Source: Ipomoea triloba (Eukaryota > Streptophyta > Magnoliopsida > Solanales > Convolvulaceae). From it: 64,000 nt of DNA. The translations under genes were made by a program, and so were the position numbers. Under the pieces are notes generated by a model that was not told where the DNA came from, searched no databases, and saw only the letters and a list, made by a program, of their open reading frames with translations. The stretch is taken from the NCBI RefSeq assembly GCF_003576645.1, contig NC_044923.1:14150724-14214723 (forward strand), read 5' to 3'. Below are positions 50,263-61,278 of this stretch, piece after piece (position 1 is the first letter of the stretch; each line of letters starts with the position of its first letter).

Positions 50263-52065
50263 TTTTTTTTTTTTTTTTGAAAACCAAACAAAGAAACTAT
50301 ATTAATTAATCGAAAGCAACTGCTGAATACAATCCGGGTAAGAAGTAAACCAAGAACAAGGACCAGACTGAGAAGCCGTAGCTCTAGCTAACACATGAGC
50401 ATACGTATTCGCTGATCTAGGGACAAAATGAAACGACACAGCAACAAAATGACGTTTCAAACCAATACAATCATTGATGACACAACCAACATAGGAAAGT
50501 GTTGGGGAAGAGCTCTTTAACAAGTTACACACCAGCTGACAATCTGAGAAGATAGCCACCTTTTCCCATCCACAACCCTTCGCCCAAGAGAGAGCCTCCT
50601 TAACAGCCATAGCTTCCGCTAGAATAGGATCATGAAGACACCTGACTTGATCGTTACGTGCCGCCAAAAACCTCCCATCACCCCCATGCACTACAGCTGA
50701 AACAAATCCCTCCTCTTTGTCCTGGAAGATCGCTGCATCGACATTAATTCTAACCACATCTACAGGTGGCGTGTGAACATGAGCATGACTAGGTGGTGAA
50801 GGAGTAGAAGTAATAGGTGTTACCTGCAAAGTATACCACTCCTCAATTAACAGTTCCATTCGTCTCACCACCTCCCCATGCAACCAGGCCTTATTGCTCC
50901 ATAACAGCTCATTGCGAGAGTTCCACACGGTCCAGCACAAAGCCACAACACTCCTAATCAGCATCTCGTCCTTCCCTTTGACAAGCTTTGAGAGCCATGC
51001 AGCAAAATTATCTGAATCAAGAAAAGGAGGGAGACTTTGAAAAGTATCCCACAGCCTGGACGTAAAAACACACTGTTTAAAAAGGTGCAAAGCAGATTCT
51101 GGATGAGAGTTACACAATGGACATGATATATCAATATTAACTCCCCTACCAGCCAGATTCGTACGCAACGGTAAAATATCTCGAGCACATCTCCACACGA
51201 AGTTTAGGATTTTTGGAGGCAGCTTCAAATTCCATAACAACTTCCATGCATTGAAACTGTTAGACTCACTGGCAGCACCCTCCACCATCAACTTATAACC
51301 CTGCTTAACCGTATACATCCCTTTAATATGGCCTCTCCAACACCACTGATCAGCAAAAGAAGTAGACATAGGCAGCCTCGTAATCAACTGAACATCCCGA
51401 TCACAAAATAGCTCTCTAACAAGCGGAATATCCCAATCTGAAGTCACTGGATCAATGAGTGCCGACACCGTAGCTGAGCCGTGATGCACTGAACGAGGTG
51501 AAGTAATAAATGGGGAGTCCTTGTGATGCACTGAACGAGGTGAAGTAATAAATGGGGAGTCCTTATCAGGTACTGAACGAGGTGAAGTAATAAATGGGGA
51601 GTCCTTATCAGGTAGCCAAGGATCATCCCATATTCGGGTAGTACAACCGTCGCCAATCCTCCGAAAACAGCCTCTCCTCAGGAGGTCCTGAGCAGCCAGG
51701 ATAGACCTCCATACAAAACTCGGATTTGCACCAAGGTTAGCTTGCAAAAAAGAACAGTCAGGAAAATACCTGGCCTTGTAGAGCCTTGCGGCTAAAGAGT
51801 TTGGTTGAGTTAGAAATCTCCAACCTTGCTTGGCCAAGAGGGCTACATTAAACTCATGGAGCCGCTTAAAACCAATGCCACCACAAAACTTTGGCACACA
51901 CATTCTAGCCCAAGAAAGCCAGTGCACAGCCCCACCATTGGACTTCGCCTCCCACCAAAACTTGTTCATAATTCTTTCCAGAGCCAAACAAAGGGTAGTA
52001 GGAAGATAATAGATACTCATAGCATAAGTGGGCAATGCTTGGGCGACCGTTTTCCTGTTAATAAT
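50263..52065 (-). mobile_element. LINE 2: 5'-truncated L1-type element
   Basis: Plus-strand poly(T) at 50263-50278 then GAAAACCAAAC is the 3' end (minus strand GGTTTTC poly(A)). The element covers only the end of ORF2 and stops near 52065. It has inserted into the Helitron copy. Beyond 52065 the expected Helitron continuation is missing, so the far-side target duplication is lost or the flank was deleted. Confidence 0.88.
50302..52065 (-). pseudogene. LINE 2 ORF2 C-terminal part: zinc-binding region and RNase H
   Basis: Open for about 580 codons from TVAQALPTYAMSIYYLP, a position just after the RT fingers/palm. It continues through ARMCVPKFCGGIGFKRLHEF, the zinc-binding region (CPLCNSHPESALHLFKQCVF) and RNase H (VRINVDAAIF, AEAMAVKEALSWAKG, FSDCQLV), ending SIN-stop at 50302. 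The RT catalytic part is missing, so it is not functional despite an intact frame. A 42-bp unit encoding DKDSPFITSPRSV is present three times in tandem (about 51483-51608). It differs from LINE 1 and 3 and belongs to a separate L1 lineage. Confidence 0.92.
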
Positions 52066-52083
52066 AATATAATAATAATCCAT

Positions 52084-53018
52084 AACTCTTAATATAAGTT
52101 TGTAACTAAATTTTCCTATTAAATCTGTTTATAAAGGTAATTATAAATATAGAATTGAGAAATTCCTATGATATTTTATTTAATTGATATTATTCCTAAT
52201 ATATTTTATCTAAAAGGCTTCCTTCCTTTTTTATAACATTGTTTCATATGTTAATCCGTTTAATATGCTAATCTATATAGGTAATTACCATATACTATTT
52301 ACCATCTAAATAATTCGTGGTAATTACACTATATTTAACATCTAAATTTATTATGGTCATTAAACATAGAGATTTCATTCTTACGATAATTTTATATATT
52401 TTTACTTCAGATAATGTCAATTACCCGTGCATTTCATTTGATTACTTTTGAATAAAATCTTAAAAATTATGACAACTAATGAATTAATATTGTTGTTCGT
52501 AATATAAATTTTATCAAATCAGTTAACGAAATTGATAATACACATATTACATCCATAATTAGAGGAGATTAACAAAATTATGATAAGTATTTCAGTTCAC
52601 GTATTATTATGCTAATTCACATATTATTACGTCCATACAATTATGTAAATTATTTCAATTCACAGATTATTACACATATAAAATTATGCTAATGGTTACT
52701 TTGGAATAAAATCTTAATAATTATGGTCATTGAGAAATTAGTTCAAACATTATACTTTTATTAAACGGTTTTTTATACTTGCCGTAATTTTATCTAATCA
52801 ATTAAAGAAATTAATGGTACACATATTACGGACATAATTAAAGAAAATTAAACATACACATATATATTACGGATAAAATTAAAGAAAATTAAACATACAC
52901 ATATTACGTCCATAATTAAACGAAATTAAAATATACATTATTTTTTAATTATCATATATACTCCTTAATTACCATACTTATTCATAATAAATGGACGTCA
53001 TAATTAGCATAATATTAA
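52084..53018. other. AT-rich intergenic sequence
   Basis: Repeated phrases around ACACATATTACG(T/G)CCATAATTA occur between 52540 and 52920. No gene. Confidence 0.45.
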
Positions 53019-53560
53019 TCTATACTATATATAAAAACATAAGAATAGTAAAGGCATATTTTAAATTTTAAACAATAGTAAAGGTAAATTAAAAATAGAA
53101 TGAAAATATTTCAATAATAATATTCTACATCATTAATTAAAAATAGAACAGAAATTAAGTAAAAATACCAGTGGATCTATTATTCTAATTGACTAATTAA
53201 TTGAAAATAAAAAAAAATCGACTAAAAATGAATCTGATGTTACTAATTGATTGAATATATAAAAGGAAATGAATATTAATAATTGACTGTAAATAAAAAA
53301 AATATCCATAATTAACTAAAATGAAAAAGGAAATGGTCATATCATTGCAATTTAATTAAAAAAGGAAAACATTCTACTTCATAAATAATAAAGGCATATT
53401 ATAAACAATATTAAAGATAAATTAAAAAAGGAATGGAAATTAAAAATGAAACGGAAATATTTCAATAATAATATTCTACATCATCAATTAAAAATGGAAC
53501 GAAAATTAGGTAAATATTACTACATAATTCTTTTCATTTTTCCTAGATAAGGTTGCTTGA
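53019..53560 (+). mobile_element. Helitron 5' terminus and internal repeats
   Basis: TCTATACTATATATAAAAAC at 53019 fits a Helitron 5' end. The stretch with AATATTTCAATAATAATATT followed by CTACATCA occurs at about 53103 and 53457, a 350-bp direct repeat. The 3' end was not identified; LINE 3 or the 53750 insertions may have cut it. Confidence 0.4.
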
Positions 53561-53749
53561 TATTAATTTACACATAACAATCGGCACTAATAATTAAAAA
53601 AAAATTAAAAAAATAGAAGAACTGCCGGAGACGTCTGTTTTTTTTTAAAATTTTATTATTATTATTATTTAATTATTTTAATTAAAATTATTTAAAAAGT
53701 TTATTTTAAAATTAGTAACCACCATGTCATCACAATTGTAGGTAAACAG

Positions 53750-53793
53750 GTCAATTTGGACTTTTTTTTTTTTGAAAACATGTCAATTTGTAC
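53750..53793 (-). mobile_element. LINE-tail micro-insertion beside the LINE 3 tail
   Basis: GTCAATTTGGAC (53750-53761) and GTCAATTTGTAC (53782-53793) bracket 12 T plus GAAAACAT, on the minus strand ATGTTTTC poly(A). The second copy runs straight into the poly(T) of LINE 3, so two insertions used the same target. Confidence 0.7.
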
Positions 53794-56700
53794 TTTTTTT
53801 TTTTGAAAAACCAAACCTCGGTGGATTAACTTAAATGAATAATAGAGTCAGGTGGGGTAGAGCCCCAAAACAAAAAACTGTTATGAGAAAAAGCAAGAGC
53901 AGCGAGAGAATGAGCACCTAAGTTAGCAGACCTAGGCACCAAACTAACAGTAGAATGAGCAAAAGACGATAAAATTGCCTTAGAGGCATCAATAGAAAAA
54001 GCAATATACGAAAATAAATTGTTGCATGGCGAAGTGAGCAACTGTTGTAGGTTGGCGCAATCCGTGTAAAGATCCACCCGTCCGATTCCACGCCGTTTGA
54101 TCCAAGAAATGACTTCCTTACATGCCATAGCCTCTGCCATAAGCGGAGAAAAGCAACCTTGTGTTGGTCCACAAAATGCAGCTGCAAAAACACCATCGGG
54201 CGAGTACAGTACAGCTCCCACCGTGGATTTTCGCGAGGCACTCTGAAACCCGGCATCGAAGTAGCAGCGGTAGGGCAGCAGGTCAGTTGCGGCAGTATGG
54301 GGTTCCGGCAGTGGCGGTGCAGCAGGCGCTGAAGACGCAGGCGGGGCTGTGTGAGAGTGATGCACCTGTCACCAAGCTTGCACGGCTGCATTTGCCATGT
54401 ACCACACCTTCTTTGGCAGCGGCAGATTCCCTTCCCAGACAGCAGTATTGCGTGCCCTCCAGATGTGATAAAGAACGCCTGCTGCAAATAGAAGTTTCTC
54501 ACTTGTGAGCAAGGTCATGGCACTTGTAAACCACATGCAAAAATCATTCCCCACCACATTAGACACATTAATATTAGATGCATGCCAAATCAATCTTGAA
54601 TAATCACACAAAATAAGGGAGTGCATAATGTCCTCATGAGCAAGACCACACATCGGGCATGAAGGATGCACATCCACCCTCTTTAAGATCAAATTTGTAG
54701 TGGTTGGGAGCACATTAGTGAGGGCCCTCCAAAGGAAAGTCCTCCACTTTGGAGGGGATTTAATTTTCCAGAGAGACACCCATTTATCAAAGGAGCCCGG
54801 ACTTGGTTCATGCTCCCCACAAATGCGCCTATATCCATCCTTGACAGTGTAGCATCCCCTCGGGTCTCCCTGCCAGTACCATGAATCCTCATAGGCAGGG
54901 GTTACTGGGATACTTAAAATACGAGCTACATCATTCGGAGTAAAAATATCTTTTAGAATATCCTGATCCCAGGAACTAGTAGATGGATCAATGAGTCCAG
55001 AAACCAAAGAACCATCTAATGCATTAGGCATCTCAGTCTGAACCATTGGGCTGGGATCATCCGGAAGCCATGGATGCCCCCATATTAATGTTTCCTGACC
55101 ATTCCCAATTCTTCTCCGAACACCAGAACAGACTAGCTCATGGGCTGCCATAATAATACGCCAGCAAAAGCTCGGGCAACCACCAATAGTAGCATGAATA
55201 AATGAGGCCTTAGGGTAATATCGTGCTTTATAGATTCGAGCCACGAGATAGTGGGGATTAGTTAAGAAACGCCAGGCCTGCTTACCCAACATAGCCAAAT
55301 TAAAAGCTCTCAATTCCTTGAACCCCAACCCTCCAAACTTCTTAGGGATGCACAAACGATCCCATGCCTTCTAGTGTATATTATTTTCTCCCCCAGGCCC
55401 CCACCAGTAGCGATTCATAGCTCTTTCAATAGATAGACTGATTGGGGAAGTAGGAAAACACTCATAGAGAAAGTAGGCATAGATTTAGCTACACTTTTTA
55501 GCAACACCTCCTTACCCGCCTGCGAAATGAGCCTTTTATTCCAAGAACCTATCCGCTGCTTAATCTTATCTTTAACATACGAAAAGACTGCTTTCTTATT
55601 CCTCCCAATGAAGGATGGTAGGCCTAAGTATTTCCCGAAATTAGGGGCCTGAACAACCCCAAGAACCGCTATCACTTCCTCCCTGTGAGCCACAGGCGTA
55701 TTCCTGCTAAAGCATATACTTGACTTATTAAATTTAACAGCTTGTCCTGACATGGCCTCATAATCATTCAGGCAACGCTTGATAACTCCTGCCTCCTGAA
55801 CATTTGCCTTAAAAAACAGAAGGCTATCATCTGCAAAGAACAAGTGAGAGACAGGTGGTGCTCCTCGTGCCACCCTGCAGCCATGAAAATCACCCCTACT
55901 TTCAGCTTGCTGTAATAAGAGAGAAAAACCCTCTGCACATATAATGAAGAGGTATGGAGATAATGGATCCCCCTGCCTGATGCCCCGAGTTGGGGCTACT
56001 TGACCAACACTTTCACCATTTACCAAAAAGTTATAAGAGACTGTGGTGACACACAACATAATCAGGTTGACCCACTCAACTACAAAGCCCAGAGCCAACA
56101 ATATCTCTCGAAGGAAAGACCACTCCATGCGGTCATAGGCCTTAGCCATATCAAGCTTGAGCGCACCCCAACCACTCGCGCCACACTGTTTTCTGTTCAG
56201 ATAGTGACCCACTTCCGCAGCAATAAGAATATTGTTCGTGATCAGCCTGTCTGGAATAAAGGCACTTTGGGATTCGGAAATGACATTCCCTAGCAATGGC
56301 TTCATCCTATTTTCAATCATCTTGGCCATGATCTTGTAGGTGACATTGCACAGTGCAATGGGGCGGAGATCAGACACAAGCTCCGGGGTACTCTTTTTCG
56401 GGATCAACACTACATTGGTATCATTCAGACCAGTTGGGAAGGAGCAAGAACTTAGACAATTTATCGCAAATGAGGCAACATCCTCTCCAACTAAGTCCCA
56501 AAAATGCTGAAAGAAACCAGGGTTCATCCCATCTGGGCCAGGGGCTTTATCAGGGAACATGGAAAATAAAGTAGCCTTGACTTCGCCTACCTCAAAAGGC
56601 CGAAGTAGGGCCTCATTCTGACTGTGAGAGATACGGGGGGCAATAGTAGCAACAAAAGAATTGGCAGAGGATGTATTATCAGAAGTAAAAATATTGTCAA

Positions 56701-57336
56701 AATAACTTAGCACAATAGCCTTCAAAGTAAAAATATTGTCAAAATAACTTAGCACAATAGCCTTCAAGGCCTCATCCTCAACCCACTCACCAGCATCATT
56801 CTTTAATTTAGAAAGAGTATTCTTCTTTTTACGAACAGANATTATGACTGTGAGAGATACGGGGGGCAATAGTAGCAACAAAAGAATTGGCAGAGGATGT
56901 ATTATCAGAAGTAAAAATATTGTCAAAATAACTTAGCACAATAGCCTTCAAGGCCTCATCCTCAACCCACTCACCAGCATCATTCTTTAATTTAGAAAGA
57001 GTATTCTTCTTTTTACGAACAGAAGCATACCTGTGGAAGAATTTTGTATTAGCATCAGCTCCTCTTAGCCAGTGCTGCTTTGCCCTCTGCCTCCAAAAAA
57101 TATCCTCCTGAGCCTCCAAACGACAAAGATCAGTCTCAATGCGATGGAATTCTGCCAGAGAATCATGATCCATACGACCCCTCAACTACAACTAGTCTTT
57201 ACGTAGGGTTCTGATACGCTCACCAAAACGATGAAAACGATCACCCCCCCAGTGAGTTAACTTCTCACCACAGCGGGAAATGCTCGTAAGCAGACCACCG
57301 TCTCTCCCCTCCAACCAGGCATCCTCCACTTGCTTC
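53794..57336 (-). mobile_element. LINE 3: L1-type element cut by a copia element
   Basis: Plus-strand poly(T) at 53794-53804 with GAAAAACC is the 3' end. The element runs leftwards with RNase H, zinc-binding region, RT and part of the region before RT. It stops at 57336, where a copia LTR begins. Its 5' part probably continues beyond the copia 3' LTR, outside this window. It is the same family as LINE 1. Confidence 0.92.
53826..57336 (-). pseudogene. LINE 3 ORF2: RT, zinc-binding region and RNase H, broken
   Basis: From 57185: FHRIETDLCRLEAQEDIFWR, then RT motifs DKAPGPDGMNPGFFQHFWD, ALKLDMAKAYDRMEWSFLR, GIRQGDPLSPYLF and FADDSLLFF (about 55815-55841). The zinc-binding part is CPMCGLAHEDIMHSLILC near 54600-54660, followed by an RNase H with YFDAGF and AEAMACKEVISW, ending at 53826. 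Stops or frame changes occur near 57190, 55370-55415 and 54366. About 190 bp (56621-56838) is repeated at 56845-57021 beside a single N, and a 45-bp piece is doubled within it. That looks like an assembly fault and not a biological duplication. Confidence 0.9.
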
Positions 57337-58945
57337 TGTTAGGAACATCATGTAATAGGTTTTGATGATACCAACTGTTAAGTAAGAATCCCCAAGTCTC
57401 GATACATAGGCAAAACAATGTAAGTTCGATAAGTAAACTAAGAGCGAAAATACAACCGGGTAATTTGAGCTCAACTCGGGAAATATTTAAGCTTAAGGTA
57501 AACTTGTTTGAACAACTTAGAAGTTTTCGTGTTGTAAGCAAACAGATAGATCAGAAGCAGGCACGAGACAACTCTGGAGGAATAAGGGTCTACGAGACAT
57601 CAACTAAGTCTCGAGACACAAGCCAAGTTCGAGAGGTAAGGACCTCTCGATATACCTATCGAGTTCGAGACGTAAAGAATATTCGAGAGATAGACCTCTC
57701 GATACATGGGATTGAAACATCAAGTGGTCGAGACATCTTTTATGGTCTCGATAAACCGGCACTTCTCCAAGAGGCTGAATGTTAGTCAACATGTGCAGAT
57801 AAAATACTCTAAGTTTGGAGAAGAAGAATATCATGGAGATAAAATATTGAAGAGGTGCTGAGCGGGAGGTTTCAAAATGGACGGAAGTGGATGACACGTC
57901 AGACCTCCACCACAAACGGTCAAGAAGTGCACCAATCCTGAAGTGGTCAGATTCCCCAAACAAGGAATGATGGGAACATAAAAAGAGTAACTTTATCCAA
58001 AAGAAGCAAGTGAAGCATGAACTCAAGAAAGTGGAATATGGAATATTCACTACAAAACAAAAGGCTCAAGTTACAAGACCACTACTCCATGAAAAATGCT
58101 GAAATTGTGCAAAGACCCATGTTCGGCATGGGAGACAAATTTCAAACGGAATAATTTTCCCTCCAACGGAATTATTCCTCTACTCTCATATATAAGGACG
58201 TAAAGACACAGAAGAAAGAGGGGTGAAGGAGTTCGAAATTCTTAAGAAGTGTCTGTCTAAAACGTTCAAGTGCAAGTGCTTAACTTGGAATATCATCCTG
58301 ATATTCAAAAAACAGAAAGTAAATGCAAGAGAGATTTTTAAGTGGTTCGGCCAACCCGCCTACTTCCACTCTTCTTCCAGAAACTCCCTGGAAGGATTGC
58401 ACTAAAAACTTCCTTTCTAGTACAATAACGAGCGCTTGAGCTTTGATCACCAAGCCCGCCTCAAGCCTCAGGTTTTTCGCCCCGCTTCCAGTTACTCCAC
58501 CTCTCGAGCACTTGACCTTTGATCACCAAGCCGCGTCAAGCCTCAGGTTTCTTCGCTCGGACAGCAGCCAGGTTACTCGCCTCTCCAGGTTTTCTCCCCG
58601 CTTCCAGTTACTCCACCTCTCGAGCCTTGACCTTTGATCACCAAGCCCGCGTCAAGCCTCAGGTTTCTTTCGCTCGGACAGCAGCCAGGATACTCCCTCC
58701 CTTGCTTAATCCAAAGCAAGACGTTGTTGATAGTCACAGTTGAATGTAACAATCTCCAATCTGACCACAAGCTATCGTTGAATCAACTTTGATGTAGGCA
58801 GCTTTGGTCACCTTCTGGATGTATGACAGTTTAGCTTTGTAACTCTCTTCGAACACTAAGATGTGTTCTCTCGCTGTANNNNNNNNNNNNNNNNNNNNNN
58901 NNNCCCCCCCCTCTAGACTTGTACCCCATCCCCTTGGGACCAACA
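57337..58945 (+). repeat. Copia 5' LTR
   Basis: 1609 bp including 25 N. TG...CA ends. Opening and closing segments match the solo LTR at 35450-37465 in inverse. The portion at about 58820-58878 (CTTTGTAACTCTCTTCGAAC) lies in the opposite relative orientation to its counterpart in the solo LTR (36405-36445), next to gaps in both. CTAAGAGCG and CTCGAGACTC-like strings are frequent; no promoter element is assigned. Confidence 0.88.
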
Positions 58946-58947
58946 AT

Positions 58948-58959
58948 TGGTATCAGAGC
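58948..58959 (+). other. Primer-binding site, initiator-Met tRNA
   Basis: TGGTATCAGAGC, two bases after the LTR end, complements the 3' end of plant initiator-Met tRNA, the standard copia minus-strand primer. Confidence 0.95.
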
Positions 58960-59058
58960 AAGTTCTCTGATCGATATAAACCTTTGTTTATATTGCCTAG
59001 AGATCCTTCTTTGAAAAATCCTTTGAAAATATTTTCAAAGCACGAGAAAAATTTTAAA

Positions 59059-60759
59059 ATGGATAGCATGTTGTCGAGACATCTTCTCTTTGATCTTAGC
59101 AGGTTCGATGACTGGAAAACATGCATGGTTGCGTATCTATCAGCCCTCCATGATGAGATGGCCGAAGTTATAACATCTGGACCAGTCAAGATCATGATGA
59201 TAAACACGACTGCTGAGCAAACCAGAGATACACCAAAGTATGTCCCCAAACCTAGGGAAGAATGGACAAGTGATGATAGGAAGAGAAACAACTTGGACAA
59301 CATTGCCAAGGACATTCTCTTCAGAGCTATAGACGAAACCATCTTTCCAAAAGTAAGAAAGTGCAAAACGGCGAAAGAGGTATGGGATACTTTGATGTTG
59401 ATTGGTGAAGGTGACGAACAGGAGAAGGAGAACAAGCTCACCGTGGCCATGAAGAAGTTCGAGGACTTCAAGATGAAGCCAGGGGAGAGCATCGACAGCA
59501 TGGAATCTCGTTTCATGAAGCTATCAATAGAGATCAGTGATCTCGAGAAGGAGATTCCACAAAAGGAGCTAAACCTGAAGGTCTTACGAGGCCTTACCAA
59601 GGAGTGGGAAATGAAGGTGATCACAATGCGTGATCACAGGGATTTGAAGAACACCACAACCGACCAACTATTCAGAGATCTCAAAGCCTTCGAATTTGAG
59701 ATGTTTCCAAGAGATGAGGACGTGGTGGACAGACGGAATGTGGCACTGGTTGCGGACCAACCAACCACCTCCTCAAGGTCAGATTCTAATCCCACTGATT
59801 TTTTATCTGACGAACAGTTTGCTTTCTTCATAAGAAAATTCAGGAAGTTCATGAAGAAGACACCGGAAAGCAATACAAGTTCACCTTCCTCCTCAAGAAG
59901 GAAAAATGAGAAATACACATCCAGAGGAATGGAGGAAGAAGATCAAGGTCTATGCTACAACTGTAGGAGACCGGGGCACTTCAAGGCTGACTGTCCTTAC
60001 CCTAAGGTAAGCAAGTATCAAGGCCTAGAAGGTAGGAACTCCAGGAGAAAGGAGGAACTTAAAGAGAAGCCAGCACAAAGTGGCTTCAAGGGAGATACAA
60101 AGGCGCTTGTTGCTGAGGAACTCGAGAGAACAATCGAGGAGTCCGAGACGTCGAGCTCCAGTGAAAGCAGCAGCAGCTCAGAGGATGAGAGGGGGCTCAT
60201 CTGCTTATACACCGAGGAAGAAGAGAATCAATGCCTAATGGCCATTGACAATGAGGTAACCTCTACTTCCACATCTCGCTGCTCTATTTCTACCTCTCGT
60301 TGTTCTTCTTTCAAAAGCGATGAAGATCCCTTTGAGATGCTTGAAACATTTAAAAGGGATCTCGCAGTCGCTAACAGCACTCATGCCAAAATTAGGGAAG
60401 AAAACAGCAAGCTAACCGCTGAAAGAGATATGCTTAAGAACGTCTCGAAAGAGAATTCAAAGCTAACTCTCAAAGTAAGTGAGTTAGAAGCTAAAGTAAT
60501 CCAACTGACTGAAGAGTGCAAAACTCGAGAGATCACCGAAAATGATCTTAGAAAGGTTATAGCATCATACACTGATTCCTCCAAAGCTATGGAGAAAATG
60601 GTGAATGATCACAGACCTACAAGTGATAGAACCGGTCTAGGGTTCCATCGAGACCATCTCTCGAGAAATAAACAGACCAATGGTTTGGGAACTTCAAGAA
60701 ATGGAGGATCTCAACCCAAACCAAATAAAGGTCATAAAGGACCAACAGAAAAGACCTGA
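59059..60759 (+). CDS. Copia Gag (UBN2-type, CCHC, coiled-coil tail)
   Basis: Start chosen at ATG 59059 (MDSMLSRHLLFDLSRFDDWK), the first after the primer site; the frame is open upstream into the LTR but that part is non-coding. 566 codons. Order: DUF4219/UBN2 capsid region (WDTLMLIGEGDEQEKENK, FKMKPGESIDSMESRFMKL), a CCHC knuckle CYNCRRPGHFKADC (59953-59994), an acidic Ser/Glu stretch, and a predicted coiled coil at about 60340-60620 (heptads in TFKRDLAVANSTHAKIREEN). Ends TGA at 60757. Gag packages element RNA into virus-like particles. The long coiled-coil tail after the knuckle recalls Gag of Sirevirus-type copia elements. Confidence 0.9.
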   Translation: MDSMLSRHLLFDLSRFDDWKTCMVAYLSALHDEMAEVITSGPVKIMMINTTAEQTRDTPKYVPKPREEWTSDDRKRNNLDNIAKDILFRAIDETIFPKVRKCKTAKEVWDTLMLIGEGDEQEKENKLTVAMKKFEDFKMKPGESIDSMESRFMKLSIEISDLEKEIPQKELNLKVLRGLTKEWEMKVITMRDHRDLKNTTTDQLFRDLKAFEFEMFPRDEDVVDRRNVALVADQPTTSSRSDSNPTDFLSDEQFAFFIRKFRKFMKKTPESNTSSPSSSRRKNEKYTSRGMEEEDQGLCYNCRRPGHFKADCPYPKVSKYQGLEGRNSRRKEELKEKPAQSGFKGDTKALVAEELERTIEESETSSSSESSSSSEDERGLICLYTEEEENQCLMAIDNEVTSTSTSRCSISTSRCSSFKSDEDPFEMLETFKRDLAVANSTHAKIREENSKLTAERDMLKNVSKENSKLTLKVSELEAKVIQLTEECKTREITENDLRKVIASYTDSSKAMEKMVNDHRPTSDRTGLGFHRDHLSRNKQTNGLGTSRNGGSQPKPNKGHKGPTEKT

Positions 60760-61278
60760 GTAGCTATTCATAAACCGTCCCTATACACCAGCAATGGAAA
60801 GTATAGGAAAGCTACGAAGAATGGCCGGGTAAACAATATCGAGAGATCACCTCGCTATCTCTCGCAAGGCCATTCCAAGTACAAAAAGAGCTACATTCCA
60901 TATAATGCACCTCAAGGCAAATATGGAAGGTCTGAGATCCACATAGTTAGGAACTCACGGATGGAGAAAGGAAGACTCTATCCATCTAGTGAGAATTGGT
61001 CATCAAATCACAAGTTCTGGAAGAAACCTCACTTTCAGCAATTTCACATGACCAAACAGCGTATGAAAGGCATGGTGCATAAGCCGGTCGAAAAGTCTCT
61101 ACCTAAGTTGATTTATGCACCAAAGAGGCCTAAAACTTTTGCTAGCATTCCTTATGATTATCAAACGTACAATGGCTACATTGCGCCTAGGCCTGGAATA
61201 ATGGGCACAAGGTATAAATGGATGCCTAAACTCACTAACCCACCAGGACCCAAAGTTTGGGTACCTAAACTTGCTTAA
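60760..61278 (+). other. In-frame Gag extension after TGA
   Basis: After TGA the same frame stays open for 172 codons to TAA 61276-61278. It is basic and Tyr/Lys/Pro-rich ([20 protein letters not shown] at the end). Such a stretch between gag and protease is usual in long copia polyproteins, so the single TGA is either a mutation or a regulated stop. Confidence 0.6.

Noticed and set aside
50263..52083. LINE 2 N-terminal extension MDYYYIIINRK as a real protein start
   Set aside because: Those residues read (TAA)n-type sequence outside the LINE. Coding homology starts only at about TVAQALPTYA.
58861..59058. Gag starting at 58861
   Set aside because: That ATG lies in the LTR and the frame crosses 25 N and the primer-binding site. 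ATG 59059 is the credible start.
58953..59624. 223-codon antisense frame across copia gag
   Set aside because: It is the shadow of a conserved gag on the plus strand and has no homology of its own.
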